DNA of 64,000 bases from Rhodospirillales bacterium (lineage in GTDB: Bacteria; Pseudomonadota; Alphaproteobacteria; Rhodospirillales; Defluviicoccaceae): assembly GCA_016712375.1 (NCBI GenBank), contig JADJRE010000004.1, positions 305,972 through 369,971 on the forward strand, in the 5' to 3' direction. The first letter of the stretch is position 1; every line of letters begins with the position of its first letter. The notes under the pieces were generated by a model, which ran no database searches, had not been told where the DNA came from, and saw nothing but the letters and a program-made list of their open reading frames with translations. A program made the translations under genes and the position numbers. This document shows positions 47,800-57,253 of the stretch, in pieces.

Positions 47800-48255
47800 G
47801 TGAATCTTTCGTCCGTGGCGGAAACGGGATCGCCACGCCCTGCGGGCAAATCGGCCGCGGCTTTCCGGACGATCGCCGAGGTGGCGGCCGAACTGGAGTT
47901 GCCGGCGCACGTACTGCGTTTCTGGGAAAGCAAGTTCCCGCAGATCAAGCCGCTGAAGCGGCGCGGCGGGCGGCGCTACTACCGCCCGGAAGACGTTGCT
48001 CTGCTGCGCCGGATCCGCAGCCTGCTGCATACGGAAGGTTACACCATCAAGGGCGTACAACGGTTGCTCCGCGAGAGCGGCGGCCGCGTCCCGCTGCCAC
48101 CGGCCGAAGCGGCGGGAGACAACCAGGCATCCGCTACACCATCGCCAGCGACCTTCGTCGAACAGCCCGCCCCCTCCGACAGCCGCAACAGCCTGCGCGC
48201 TCTGCTTACTGAACTGGAAGCGCTGCGGTCCCTGCTGCGCGACCAGGGCTACTGA
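47800..48255 (+). CDS. MerR-family transcriptional regulator
   Basis: 151 residues from a GTG at 47800, 5 bp after the repaired ihfA stop. The winged HTH reads FRTIAEVAAELELPAHVLRFWESKFPQIKPLKRRGGRRYYRPEDVALLRRIRSLLHTEGYTIKGVQRLL. The C-terminal ~60 residues are Pro/Ala-rich, without metal-binding cysteines, so this is the conserved ihfA-linked MerR-like regulator, whose targets are not known. Confidence 0.88.
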   Translation: MNLSSVAETGSPRPAGKSAAAFRTIAEVAAELELPAHVLRFWESKFPQIKPLKRRGGRRYYRPEDVALLRRIRSLLHTEGYTIKGVQRLLRESGGRVPLPPAEAAGDNQASATPSPATFVEQPAPSDSRNSLRALLTELEALRSLLRDQGY

Positions 48256-48300
48256 GCGCTCCGGGCAGGGTGACGACTTTCGCCCTCGGCTTGGCCGCAG

Positions 48301-48321
48301 GGTAGTGTCTAAGACACTACC
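48301..48321. repeat. Perfect 9-bp inverted repeat
   Basis: GGTAGTGTC and GACACTACC flank a TAA spacer, a 21-base perfect dyad 45 bp after merR. No T-tract follows. It could be a stem-loop of the merR 3' end or an operator for a dimeric regulator. The surrounding 48256-48582 stretch has no gene that I can support. Confidence 0.5.
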
Positions 48322-48582
48322 GGCCGCGGCGCAGGCTTGAAGAACGCGCCACCCGATGGTATTGTGTTCTTGTTATGTTCCGCGGGCTTTCGGACGACAG
48401 CCATCGCGTCGAAATCTGACGACAGATTGACGACACTTCCGCGCTAATTCTTGAGGGATTTGAGCCGGATCAGCGGCTTAGCGATAAATTCTGGCACCAA
48501 TCGGGCTCAAACTGGATCAAATCGGTACAAGATCGGTCGGTTCGACGACGACACGGGTGGTTAGGCCCTCCTCCGCCAGCGA

Positions 48583-49245
48583 TCATCCGCGGCAGATCGT
48601 GTCGACATACTCGGCGAGACCAATCTGGCGCTCGCGGCGCAGCCGTTCCGCTTGCAGGATTCCGGCGACCGCGGCAACCGAGCGTTCGACGTCGCGGTTG
48701 ACGATGATGTAGTCGTATTCGGCCCAGTGGCTCATTTCGTCTGCCGCTTTCGCCATCCGACGCTGCACCACGTCTTCCGGATCCTGGGCACGGGCGTGCA
48801 GCCGTCGTTCCAGCTCGGCGCGCGACGGCGGCAGAATGAACACCGAAACGAGATCGGCCCCGGCGTTCTGACGGAGCTGCTGCGTTCCCTGCCAATCGAC
48901 GTCGAACAAAACATCACGGCCATCGGTCAGCATCCGCTCCACTGGCCCCCGCGGGCTGCCATAACTGTTGCCGAAGACGGTCGCGTGTTCCAGCAGCTCG
49001 CCTGCGGCGCGCATCGCCACGAACGACGCCTCGTCGATAAATCGATAATCGCGGCCGTCAACCTCCCCCGGTCGCGGCGGCCGGGTGGTCACCGACACCG
49101 ACATCGACAGCAGCGCATCCCGCGCCAGCAGGGCGCGCGCAATTGTCGACTTGCCGGCACCGGACGGCGACGACAGCACCAGCATCAGGCCGCGCCGAGC
49201 GATATCCTCGGCAGCACCAGCAATCAGACGGGAACCGGGTCGCAT
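48583..49245 (-). CDS. gmk: Guanylate kinase
   Basis: 220 residues. P-loop LSSPSGAGKSTIAR, GMP-binding SVSVTTRPPRPGEVDGRDYRFID, and DVDWQGTQQLRQ. It phosphorylates GMP to GDP. It is the last gene of the fabG-acpP-fabF-mltG-yicC-gmk run, 7 bp after yicC. Confidence 0.95.
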   Translation of the reverse strand: MRPGSRLIAGAAEDIARRGLMLVLSSPSGAGKSTIARALLARDALLSMSVSVTTRPPRPGEVDGRDYRFIDEASFVAMRAAGELLEHATVFGNSYGSPRGPVERMLTDGRDVLFDVDWQGTQQLRQNAGADLVSVFILPPSRAELERRLHARAQDPEDVVQRRMAKAADEMSHWAEYDYIIVNRDVERSVAAVAGILQAERLRRERQIGLAEYVDTICRG

Positions 49246-49252
49246 CAGTTTT

Positions 49253-50143
49253 TCACTCGATGTTCTGAACCTGCTCGCGCACCTGCTCGACTGTCGCCTT
49301 CAGCTCGAGGCCGACCCGCGTCAGGTCGATGTCGGCGGATTTCGCGCAAAGGGTGTTGGCTTCGCGGTTGAGTTCCTGGCAGAGGAAATCCAGCTGCCGG
49401 CCGACCGGGCCCTTCTCGCGCAGCAGCGCCTCCGCTGCCTGATGATGGGCGCGCAACCGATCCAACTCCTCGCGCGGATCGGCCTTGGCGGCAAGCAACG
49501 CCGCTTCCTGCGCCAGCCGCTCGGCCGAGAGTGCCGGCACCTCGGCAAGCAGGGCGGAAAGCTGCTGCTGCAGCCGGGCAAGGATCGCCAGTGGCTGGGC
49601 AGAGGCGAGTTCGCGGGCCCGCTCGGCGAGATCCGCGAGCCGTCGAAGGTGATCGCCCAGAACCGCCGCCAGCCGTTCGCCCTCGCTCCGTCGGACAGCG
49701 ACAAGCGTCATCAGGGTCGCATCGAGGCCGTTGAGAAGTACGGTCTCCAGCGCCGCCCGGCCGTCTCCCGTCGGCAGCGGGTCGAGCACGTCGATGACCC
49801 CCCGCACCGCCAGAAGCCCGTCGGCACTGCTCGGCCGACAGTTGGGCAAGCGCTTCTCAATGTTCGACACCAGCGCCAGCAGCTGCGCCAGGACCTCTTC
49901 GTTGATGCGGACTGCCTGATGTGCCGCCGTCCACACCACTTGCAGGTTGACGCTGACGTTGCCGCGCTTCATCGCCGCTGCTACCCGCTGCCGGGCCAGC
50001 GGCTCGAGCGCTTCCAGGCCTGCCGGCACCCGGCACCGGACATCAAGCCCGCGGGCGTTGACGCTCTTCGCCTCCCAGGTCCAGGCGACACCGTCGTGCT
50101 GGCCTTCCCGCCGTGCAAACCCAGTCATCGACGCGAGGCTCAT
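49253..50143 (-). CDS. YicC family endoribonuclease
   Basis: 296 residues, beginning MSLASMTGFARREGQ with the YicC N-terminal signature, followed by WEAKSVNARGLDVRCRVPAGLEALE. The C-terminal DUF1732 region has EELDRLRAHHQAAEALLREKGPVGRQLDFLCQELNREANTLCAKSAD. YicC/YloC enzymes are stress-linked RNases. The yicC-gmk pairing is widely conserved. Confidence 0.92.
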   Translation of the reverse strand: MSLASMTGFARREGQHDGVAWTWEAKSVNARGLDVRCRVPAGLEALEPLARQRVAAAMKRGNVSVNLQVVWTAAHQAVRINEEVLAQLLALVSNIEKRLPNCRPSSADGLLAVRGVIDVLDPLPTGDGRAALETVLLNGLDATLMTLVAVRRSEGERLAAVLGDHLRRLADLAERARELASAQPLAILARLQQQLSALLAEVPALSAERLAQEAALLAAKADPREELDRLRAHHQAAEALLREKGPVGRQLDFLCQELNREANTLCAKSADIDLTRVGLELKATVEQVREQVQNIE

Positions 50144-50216
50144 CAGTATTGTTCCTTAACCGGCAGTGCTGTCGCGGTCGGCCACTGCAGTGACCGCTCG
50201 CGGCGACAACACGGGG

Positions 50217-51197
50217 CTATTCCGCATCCAGCCGCCCACCTTGCCGGCGCCAGCGGGCGACGTTCCGGTTGTGCTCGTCCAACGTTCGGGCAAAGGCGTG
50301 GCCACCCGTGCCGTTGGCGACAAAGAAGAGATCTTCGCTGCTCGCTGGCTGCAGGACCGCGAGAAGCGCCGCGCGCCCTGGATTGGCGATCGGCCCGGGC
50401 GGCAGCCCGTTGGCGACGTACGTGTTGTAGGGTGATGGATTCTGCAGATCGATGCTCCTCAACGGCGGGCCCTGGCCGCTGCCGCCGTACACGGCATAGG
50501 CCACCGTCGGATCAGCCTGCAGCCGCATTCCCAGGCGCAACCGGTTGAGGAAAACCGCGGCAACGCGCGACCGCTCCTCCGGCACCGCCGTCTCCTTTTC
50601 GACGATCGAGGCGAGGATCAGCGCTTCCCGCGGCGACGCCAGCGGCAGTCCTGGATCGCGCGCCGTCCACAGTTCGTCCAGCACCGCCGACATCGCCGAC
50701 GACATCCGCCGGATCAGCTCCGAGCGACTATCGCCCCAGGAGTAATCATAGGTCGCTGGTAGCAGCGCGCCCTCAACCGGCGGCGCCACCACTTCGCCAA
50801 CGAGGCTTTCGGTTTCATTCAGCAGCGCCACGACCTGGCGGCTCGTCATGCCTTCCGGCACCGTTAGCCGCCGCACCACCGTCTCGCCACTCCGCAACAT
50901 CGCGAGCGCCTGGCGCATGCTGACGTGCGGCGGGAAGCGATACTCCCCGGCTCGCAGCGGACTGCCGGGCCTAAGTCGCGCCGCAGCGCGGAAGGTGAGG
51001 GGCGACAGCACTACTCGGGCTCGCTGCAGCGCCGTGGAGATGTCGGCCACGTTCGCCCCTTTCGCCACGATCACCGTCGCTTCTGTGCGCAGCGGACCGG
51101 GGCGAACGTAAAGCTGGTACAACGAGAGGAAGCCGACGGCAGCGAGTACCGCCGCAACGATGACGGTGGCGCCGACGATCCGCACGTTGCGGTGCAT
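50217..51197 (-). CDS. mltG: Endolytic transglycosylase MltG
   Basis: 326 residues. One N-terminal membrane span (IVGATVIVAAVLAAVGFLSLYQLYV), a LysM-like subdomain (FPPHVSMRQALAMLRSGE), and the catalytic YceG domain with ILASIVEKETAVPEERSRVAAVFLNRLRLGMRLQADPTVAYAVYG; the first Glu of EKE is the catalytic acid. It cuts nascent peptidoglycan strands and releases polymerised chains. Confidence 0.94.
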   Translation of the reverse strand: MHRNVRIVGATVIVAAVLAAVGFLSLYQLYVRPGPLRTEATVIVAKGANVADISTALQRARVVLSPLTFRAAARLRPGSPLRAGEYRFPPHVSMRQALAMLRSGETVVRRLTVPEGMTSRQVVALLNETESLVGEVVAPPVEGALLPATYDYSWGDSRSELIRRMSSAMSAVLDELWTARDPGLPLASPREALILASIVEKETAVPEERSRVAAVFLNRLRLGMRLQADPTVAYAVYGGSGQGPPLRSIDLQNPSPYNTYVANGLPPGPIANPGRAALLAVLQPASSEDLFFVANGTGGHAFARTLDEHNRNVARWRRQGGRLDAE

Positions 51198-51222
51198 CCC
51201 GTCCCGGCCTCTGTCGCCGTCA

Positions 51223-52482
51223 TTACACCTTTCGGAATATCAGCGAGGCGTTGGTTCCGCCGAAGCCGAACGAGTTGGACAAGGCGGCGTGCACCGCCCG
51301 TTCCTTGGCGACATGCGGCACCAGATCGAGGTCGCAACCCTCCGACGGATTGTCCAGATTGAGCGTCGGCGGCACGATCCCGTTCTCGATCGCCTTGATC
51401 GAGAAGATCGCCTCGGCAGCGCCAGCGGCTCCCAGCAGGTGTCCGATCGACGACTTGGTCGAGGACATCGAGACGCCTTCGGCCGCCGAGCCGAACAGCC
51501 GCTTCACCGCTGCCAACTCGATCTCGTCGCCGAGCGGCGTCGAGGTGCCGTGGGCATTGATGTAATCAATGCCGTCCGGGCTGATCCCGGCGCGACGGAA
51601 CGCCATCTGCATACAGCGGAAAGCTCCGTCACCGTTCTCTGCCGGCGCGGTGATATGATGGGCGTCGCCGGACATGCCGTAGCCAATGACCTCGGCGTAG
51701 ATCTTCGCGCCACGCTTCTTTGCGTGCTCGAGTTCCTCGAGAACGACGATGCCAGCACCCTCGCCCATGACGAAGCCGTCGCGGTCCTTGTCCCACGGCC
51801 GCGATGCCTTCTCCGGCGTGTCATTGAACTTCGTCGACAAGGCGCGGGCGGCCGAGAAGCCAGCGATGCCGAGCCGGCAGATCGCGGCCTCGGTACCACC
51901 GGCGATCATCACGTCGGCATCGTCCCACATAATCATTCTTGCCGCATCGCCGATGGCATGCGCGCCGGTGGCGCACGCGGTAACCACCGAATGGTTGGGC
52001 CCCTTGAAGCCGTAGCGGATGGACACATGGCCACTGGCGAGGTTGATCAGCGCCGCCGGAATGAAGAATGGGCTGAGCTTCCGCGTCTGGCCTCTCTCCA
52101 TCAGCGCCGAGCCCTTGGCGATCTCCGGCAGGCCACCGATGCCTGATCCGATCAGCACGCCGGTTCGCAGCCGCTCCTCTTCGTCGTCCGGCTTCCAGCC
52201 GGCGTCGGTTACAGCCTGCTCGGTTGCCGCTATGGCATAGACGATGAAGGTGTCCATGCGCCGTTGATCTTTCGGCGTTACCCAGTCGTCCGCATTGAAG
52301 CGGCCCTCGGACGTTTCGCCGCGCGGAACCTCCGCCGCGATCTTCGCAGGCAGGTCGGCAACATCGAACGATTGAATCGCCCCCACGCCGGAATGACCCG
52401 CAACAAGCCGCTCCCAGGTGACATCGACACCGCAGCCGAGCGGCGATACCAGGCCCAGACCGGTGACGACGACGCGTTTCAT
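51223..52482 (-). CDS. fabF: Beta-ketoacyl-ACP synthase II FabF
   Basis: 419 residues. Cys in VVTACATGAHAIG, His in INAHGTSTPLGD and His in LSNSFGFGGTNASL form the Cys-His-His triad. Starts MKRVVVTGLGLVSPLGCG. It elongates acyl-ACP with malonyl-ACP. It lies 126 bp after acpP with a stem-loop between. Confidence 0.95.
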   Translation of the reverse strand: MKRVVVTGLGLVSPLGCGVDVTWERLVAGHSGVGAIQSFDVADLPAKIAAEVPRGETSEGRFNADDWVTPKDQRRMDTFIVYAIAATEQAVTDAGWKPDDEEERLRTGVLIGSGIGGLPEIAKGSALMERGQTRKLSPFFIPAALINLASGHVSIRYGFKGPNHSVVTACATGAHAIGDAARMIMWDDADVMIAGGTEAAICRLGIAGFSAARALSTKFNDTPEKASRPWDKDRDGFVMGEGAGIVVLEELEHAKKRGAKIYAEVIGYGMSGDAHHITAPAENGDGAFRCMQMAFRRAGISPDGIDYINAHGTSTPLGDEIELAAVKRLFGSAAEGVSMSSTKSSIGHLLGAAGAAEAIFSIKAIENGIVPPTLNLDNPSEGCDLDLVPHVAKERAVHAALSNSFGFGGTNASLIFRKV

Positions 52483-52506
52483 GCTGTTCTCCCGTCCGTT
52501 AACTGC

Positions 52507-52535
52507 CACGGGCATTGCGACTCCGCGTGCCCGTG
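52507..52535 (-). promoter_or_regulatory. acpP-fabF intergenic stem-loop
   Basis: An 8-bp perfect inverted repeat (CACGGGCA at 52507-52514, TGCCCGTG at 52528-52535) with a 13-base loop, in the acpP-fabF gap. In transcription order it follows acpP. It could be a partial terminator or RNase stop that keeps ACP mRNA above fabF mRNA; this is inference from position. Confidence 0.45.
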
Positions 52536-52608
52536 TTGGGCGACGATCATTTGCCGCCGCTCCGCGACAGCTTCCGTGGGAAGCATCCCGTGGGCCGGTG
52601 GAACTTGG

Positions 52609-52845
52609 CTAGCCGATCGCGTTCTTGATATAGTCGACCGCGTCCTTGACGGTAAGGATTTTTTCGGCGGCTTCGTCCGGAATCTCGATTCCGAATTCCT
52701 CTTCGAAGGCCATGACCAGCTCGACGGTATCCAGGCTGTCGGCGCCGAGATCATCAATGAAACTGGCGTTCTCGACGACCTTGCCCTCCTCCACACCGAG
52801 ATGCTCGACAATGATTTTCTTCACCCGGTCAGCGACGTCGTTCAT
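52609..52845 (-). CDS. acpP: Acyl carrier protein
   Basis: 78 residues, start MNDVADRVKKIIVEHLG at 52845. The phosphopantetheine site is FIDDLGADSLDTVELVMAFEEEFG. The prosthetic group on this Ser carries growing acyl chains. It lies between fabG and fabF, 162 bp after fabG. Confidence 0.96.
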   Translation of the reverse strand: MNDVADRVKKIIVEHLGVEEGKVVENASFIDDLGADSLDTVELVMAFEEEFGIEIPDEAAEKILTVKDAVDYIKNAIG

Positions 52846-53007
52846 CGGTTCTACCCTTGGCATGATTGGCTGATGGTTTTGAATTTCGCTTCTCGACCCC
52901 GTTAACCGGGCACGATGGCTCCTGCCGGCTGCTGCGTCGCGGCAAAAGTGCCGCTTGGTAACATACTTTACCAGCGCTGACCAGTCCGGCCGGGGATTGG
53001 CGGCTGC

Positions 53008-53748
53008 TCATCCCGGCATCGCCATGCCGCCGTTTACGTGCAGCGTCTGACCGGTGATATAGGACGCCTCGTCACTGGCCAGGAAGACAACGCCCGCGGC
53101 GACATCGGCGGGAGCGCCGAGACGGCCGGCGGGAACGGCAGCAAGAACTGCCTCGCGCCGCGCTTCCGGCAGACCAGCCGTCATGTCGCTCTCGATGAAG
53201 CCGGGGGCGATGCAGTTGACGGTAATGCCGCGGCCGCCAACTTCCTGGGCAATCGCCTTGGTCATGCCGACCAGACCAGCCTTCGCCGCCGCATAGTTGA
53301 CCTGCCCTGCGTTGCCGGTAGTTCCGATCACCGAGCCGATGCCGATGATTCGACCCCACCGCTGTTTTACCATGCCGCGCAGCAGCGCCCGTGTCAGCCG
53401 GAAAGGCGCCGAAAGATCAACGGCGATTACCGCGTCCCAGTCGGCGTCGGACATCCGCAGGACGAGACCGTCGCGGGTGATGCCGGCGTTATTGATCAGG
53501 ATGTCGACCCCGCCCAGTTCCTTGGTCGCCAACTTCGCCAGGGCGTCGGCACCATCGGCGGCGGCAAGGTCGGCCGGCAGAATCATGGCGGCCGCGCCTA
53601 TTTCGGCGGCTAGCGTCTGCAGCACGGCGATGCGGGTGCCGGTGAGGCCCACCGTCGCCCCGCGCGCCGCGAGCGCCCGCGCGATTTCGGCGCCGATCGC
53701 GCCCGTCGCGCCGGTGACAAGAGCCCGCTTGCCTTGCAGATCGAACAT
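53008..53748 (-). CDS. fabG: 3-oxoacyl-ACP reductase FabG
   Basis: 246 residues, SDR fold. GATGAIGAEIARALAARGA (NADP), NNAGITRDGLVLRMSD, catalytic GSVIGTTGNAGQVNYAAAKAGLVGMTKA (Ser, Tyr, Lys) and the end GGMAMPG. It reduces 3-ketoacyl-ACP. It heads the run of six minus-strand genes; the usual upstream neighbour fabD is not present in the next 600 bp. Confidence 0.95.
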   Translation of the reverse strand: MFDLQGKRALVTGATGAIGAEIARALAARGATVGLTGTRIAVLQTLAAEIGAAAMILPADLAAADGADALAKLATKELGGVDILINNAGITRDGLVLRMSDADWDAVIAVDLSAPFRLTRALLRGMVKQRWGRIIGIGSVIGTTGNAGQVNYAAAKAGLVGMTKAIAQEVGGRGITVNCIAPGFIESDMTAGLPEARREAVLAAVPAGRLGAPADVAAGVVFLASDEASYITGQTLHVNGGMAMPG

Positions 53749-54341
53749 CCCCTGCCCTCGCCGCGCACTGCCCAATTTCCGGCCACGTGCGCCGGGTTGA
53801 TCACTTTCCGCAGTCTTCGCCGCGGTGCGGCATGACATACACGGCGGTTTTCGGCTGTCAAGCGCCAGCCGCGAGTCGAGCAACGGGGGGCGACGCGCAG
53901 GTCGTTCGTCAGCCGGAGGGTGAACAGCCGCCAGGCAAAGCCCCCGCCTCCGCGCCAGCCGCCAGCGGGTCAGCCGCGGGCGGGTCGGCAATGGGCGTCT
54001 CTCGGCAGAGCGGACCTTCCGTCGTCAAGATGATTGTGCGGAGCTGTGTCCGTTGCTTTGATCAATGGTGCTGTCTGGAATGCGGTTGGAAAGGCCTTGG
54101 ATGGGTGCCTTCGGCGGGTTGAGGTTAACGGCTCAGGGGGCGAGGGTCAGCAGTAGCGATTGGTGTAGTCCGCCGCTAGCCATCGGCCACAACAAGAATT
54201 TCGCATTCCGGCGACCGGGATCAGGCGCCGTCGCCGGATCAGCGGTGTACGAGCGAACGTGCTCGCACATAACGGCTGCCATAATAATCCCATCTTGCTA
54301 AGCGTTCATGCTACCGTCCCAGATGTCATTACATCATCGCC
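53749..54341. other. Intergenic region between fabG and the MscS gene
   Basis: About 590 bp of divergent promoter space. No frame resembles a known protein, and the fabD gene that normally precedes fabG is absent. I could not identify a clear sigma-70 promoter by eye. Confidence 0.45.
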
Positions 54342-56734
54342 ATGAAACGGCTGCTCTGCTACCTCGCTTTTTTAGTGATCCTCGTTTTTTTGGGGAGTGC
54401 CTGGACTGCGCGTGCAGCGGAGGCCGAGCCGGATTCGTTCGCGCAGATCGCCACATCCTGGGATCAGCGGCTCGCTTACGCTGAGAGCATTATCGCCCGC
54501 AGCGCCAATACCATCGACGAACACCCGCAGATCCGCGAGATCTTGCTGGCGATCCAGCGCGACGCCAGCGAGGCCGGCAAGCGCTTTACCGCCGACGCCA
54601 AGGCGACGCAGCGTCTGTTGGACGCGCTCGGTCCGGAACCGGAGAAGGGCGCACCTCCCGAGGAAAAGGACGTCGCAGAGACCCGGGCGGAGTTGCAGCA
54701 GAAGCTGGCCGCTGCTCGAGCCCGCGTGGCCAGGACCGAGATCGCGCTTTCCCGCGCGCGCGATCTCTCAACCGAGGTCCGTGACGACTTCCGTAACCAG
54801 TTCCTGCAAACGCTGGCCCAGCGGCTGCCGCTGCCCGACAGCATTGACGACATCCGCGACGGCGCCCGTGAGGTCTCACACACCGTTTTCTCGATCGTTG
54901 CGGCGCCAATCGCGTGGTGGCAAAGGCCTGTCGGCGGCCGAAAAGCGTCTGGTCTTCCTTCACTGGCAGCCGTACGCGGCGCTGGCCCTGCTCGTGGCGG
55001 CCATTCTGCTGAGCCGGCCGCTGCTCCGCCGCTGCGGACGCGATCCTTCGATCACCGCGCCGAGTTATCCACGCCGCCTGCTTGCCGCCTTCGTTTCGCT
55101 GGCCACCATCGGCATCGTTCCGGCCCTGGTGCTTGCCGCCACGGCGTTTTGGGTCCGCGCGGAAGCGTCGCCGATACCGGGCTACCCGGCCCACGTCGTC
55201 GCCACGCTGTGCGAGACGCTGATTATCCTCCTGCTGATCGTGGCCTTCGCATGGGCATGGCTCCGGCCGTCCGATCCGGTTTGGCGGATCGCACCGCTGA
55301 AGACGACGTCGGCCCGCCGCCTGTTTTGGCGAATCATTCTCGTCGGCGTGATCTTCGCGGGGCATCGCTTTCTGCTGAGCGGCGCCGCCGCCGAGGCCAT
55401 CGCCGCCCTTCCCGTCGCGAGCCGCATCCTTTACGGCGTTTCCTACACGGTCCTCGCCGCCATCGCCATCATGCTGATTTGCCTCGATAATGGATGGAGA
55501 AAGACGCGACAGAATGACGCAGCGAATGCGGATCTACCCGAGACAGAGGAGGCGTTGCCTCGACTCAGCAATGAAGCGCTACTGGGAGGCGACGCGTTTC
55601 GCTTTTGCAGGCGGTTTATTTTTTTCATTGGCATAGTTGCGATCTTCGCGGTTTCCGCAGGCTATATCCGTCTTTCTTATTACTTTATCAACAATATCCT
55701 TTTCACTGGCGCGGTGTTGACCGCCCTGGTTATCTTGCGCCGCGCCCTCCGGGAAGCGTTCCACGCCGCGCTCGCCGTTTCGCCGAGGGCCCGCAAGCTG
55801 GATCTCAGCGCCGGAGAGAACCAGTCGAAACTGTTCTGGGCCGGTTTGCTGGCCAATGTGCTGCTGGCTGCATGCGGCATCTTCCTGATAGCCCCCGCAT
55901 GGGGTACTCTCGACGCAGGTCCTGACCCACACCAAGCTCGACCACGGCGCGCGTCAGTCAATCGTTACCGGCGCCGGCTATATTGGTCTCGTTATCACCA
56001 GCCTGCTGGCGATCAGCGCCATGGGCCTCGATCTCTCCAACCTCGCCATCATCGCCGGTGCGCTCAGCGTCGGCATCGGCTTCGGGTTGCAGCAGATCGT
56101 CAACAACTTCGTCTCTGGTCTGATCCTCCTAGTGGAGCGGCCGGTCAACATCGGCGACTGGGTCGTCGTTGGCGGCCAGGAAGGCCATGTCCGGCGCATC
56201 AGCGTGCGGGCGACCGAGATCGAGACCTTTCAGCGCGCATCGGTGATCGTCCCCAATGCGCAGTTGATCTCCGACACGGTGATCAACTGGACGCACGCCG
56301 ACAAGACCGGCCGGCTGGAGATCACCGTCGGCGTCGCCTACGGCTCGGACCCCGAACAGGTGATGTCCATCCTCACCGACTGCGCGCGGGCGCATCCGCA
56401 GATGCTGGCCTATCCCCCGCCGTTCGCGTTGTTCATGAATTTCGGCGCCAGCTCCCTCGACTTCCAGCTTCGCGGCTTCATCATCGATGTCAATCAGCGG
56501 CTATCCGTGGCGAGCGCCCTGCGCGTCGCCATCGCCAAGGCGCTGCGCGATGCCGGCATTGAGATCCCCTTCCCGCAGCAGGACGTGCACCTGCGCGACA
56601 TTGATCGCCTCGAAGCGGTGCTCAAACAAGCCGCCCCAGCCGCGCCCCTGCCCTCACCAGACGCCCCGACACCGCTCGAGCCGGCACCAGACACAGCGGC
56701 ACGTGCCAGCCCCATCGCCCGGATCCAGCGATAG
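54342..56734 (+). CDS. MscS-family mechanosensitive channel with DUF3772 region (two homopolymer frameshifts)
   Basis: 796 residues after two one-base deletions. Signal peptide LLCYLAFLVILVFLGSAWTARA, then a ~170-residue periplasmic coiled-coil DUF3772-type domain, several membrane spans, and the MscS pore and beta domain: LSVGIGFGLQQIVNNFVSGLILLVERPVNIGDWVVVGG, with VPNAQLISDTVINWT later. Frame break 1 is in AAA at about 54921; two A give WWQGLSAAEKRLVF. Break 2 is in GGGG at 55901-55904; three G give PAWVLSTQVLTHTKLDHG. Both fit the family, so sequencing overcalls are likely. It should release ions under osmotic downshock. Confidence 0.85.
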
Positions 56735-57253
56735 CCTGGAGAAAGCAAAAGCTCACTCCGGGATCGACGAGGTGCAGCTAGCTGTCGCCAAAGTCACAGT
56801 GCCGAACTGCCCAACGCGGGCGGAGACTCTTGCGACCGCATAATTAACCAGAGGAACTCCGCAAATCGTTCCATTAGCGTCGGCCGTCGCAGAGCGTGTC
56901 CGGTCTGAAGGCCCCGTCGGTTACCGGCGACGTCCGCAATGCGGAACGCCGGAAGGATTGGCCTTAACCGTCCTTATGACCCTCAGTGAAAGTGCCCGCG
57001 CGTCGTGCCGTCACGATGGAAACCACGGCGGACGAAAACGGATCTGCGCCTGAAACGGTCGCGAATGGGATATCGCGCGCCGGGACGCCCCATAGGCCAG
57101 GAAGTTCCCCTGTGCTGACTGATGCGCCGCCGGCAGCGACGCTTGCGTGGCGGCGGTGTTCGTGGTTAATAGCGCGCTTCGCCTCCTTGCCGGCACTGGG
57201 CCGGCTATGTCGGCGCCTGCGCCGGCTGAGACAATCCAGAGGGAGAGATAGCT
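56735..57253. other. Leader/promoter region upstream of rpsF
   Basis: About 520 bp between the MscS gene and rpsF. No supported gene. GC-rich dyads near 57190-57235 (GGCCGGC and GGCGCCTGCGCC) lie just before the S6 start and may form part of a 5' leader; I cannot tell whether it matches the known S6:S18 leader motif. Confidence 0.45.

Noticed and set aside
47488..48255. Apparent single protein joining IHF-alpha to a MerR domain
   Set aside because: The join is created by one extra A at 47615-47617; the IHF C-terminus is present in the other frame with its own stop.
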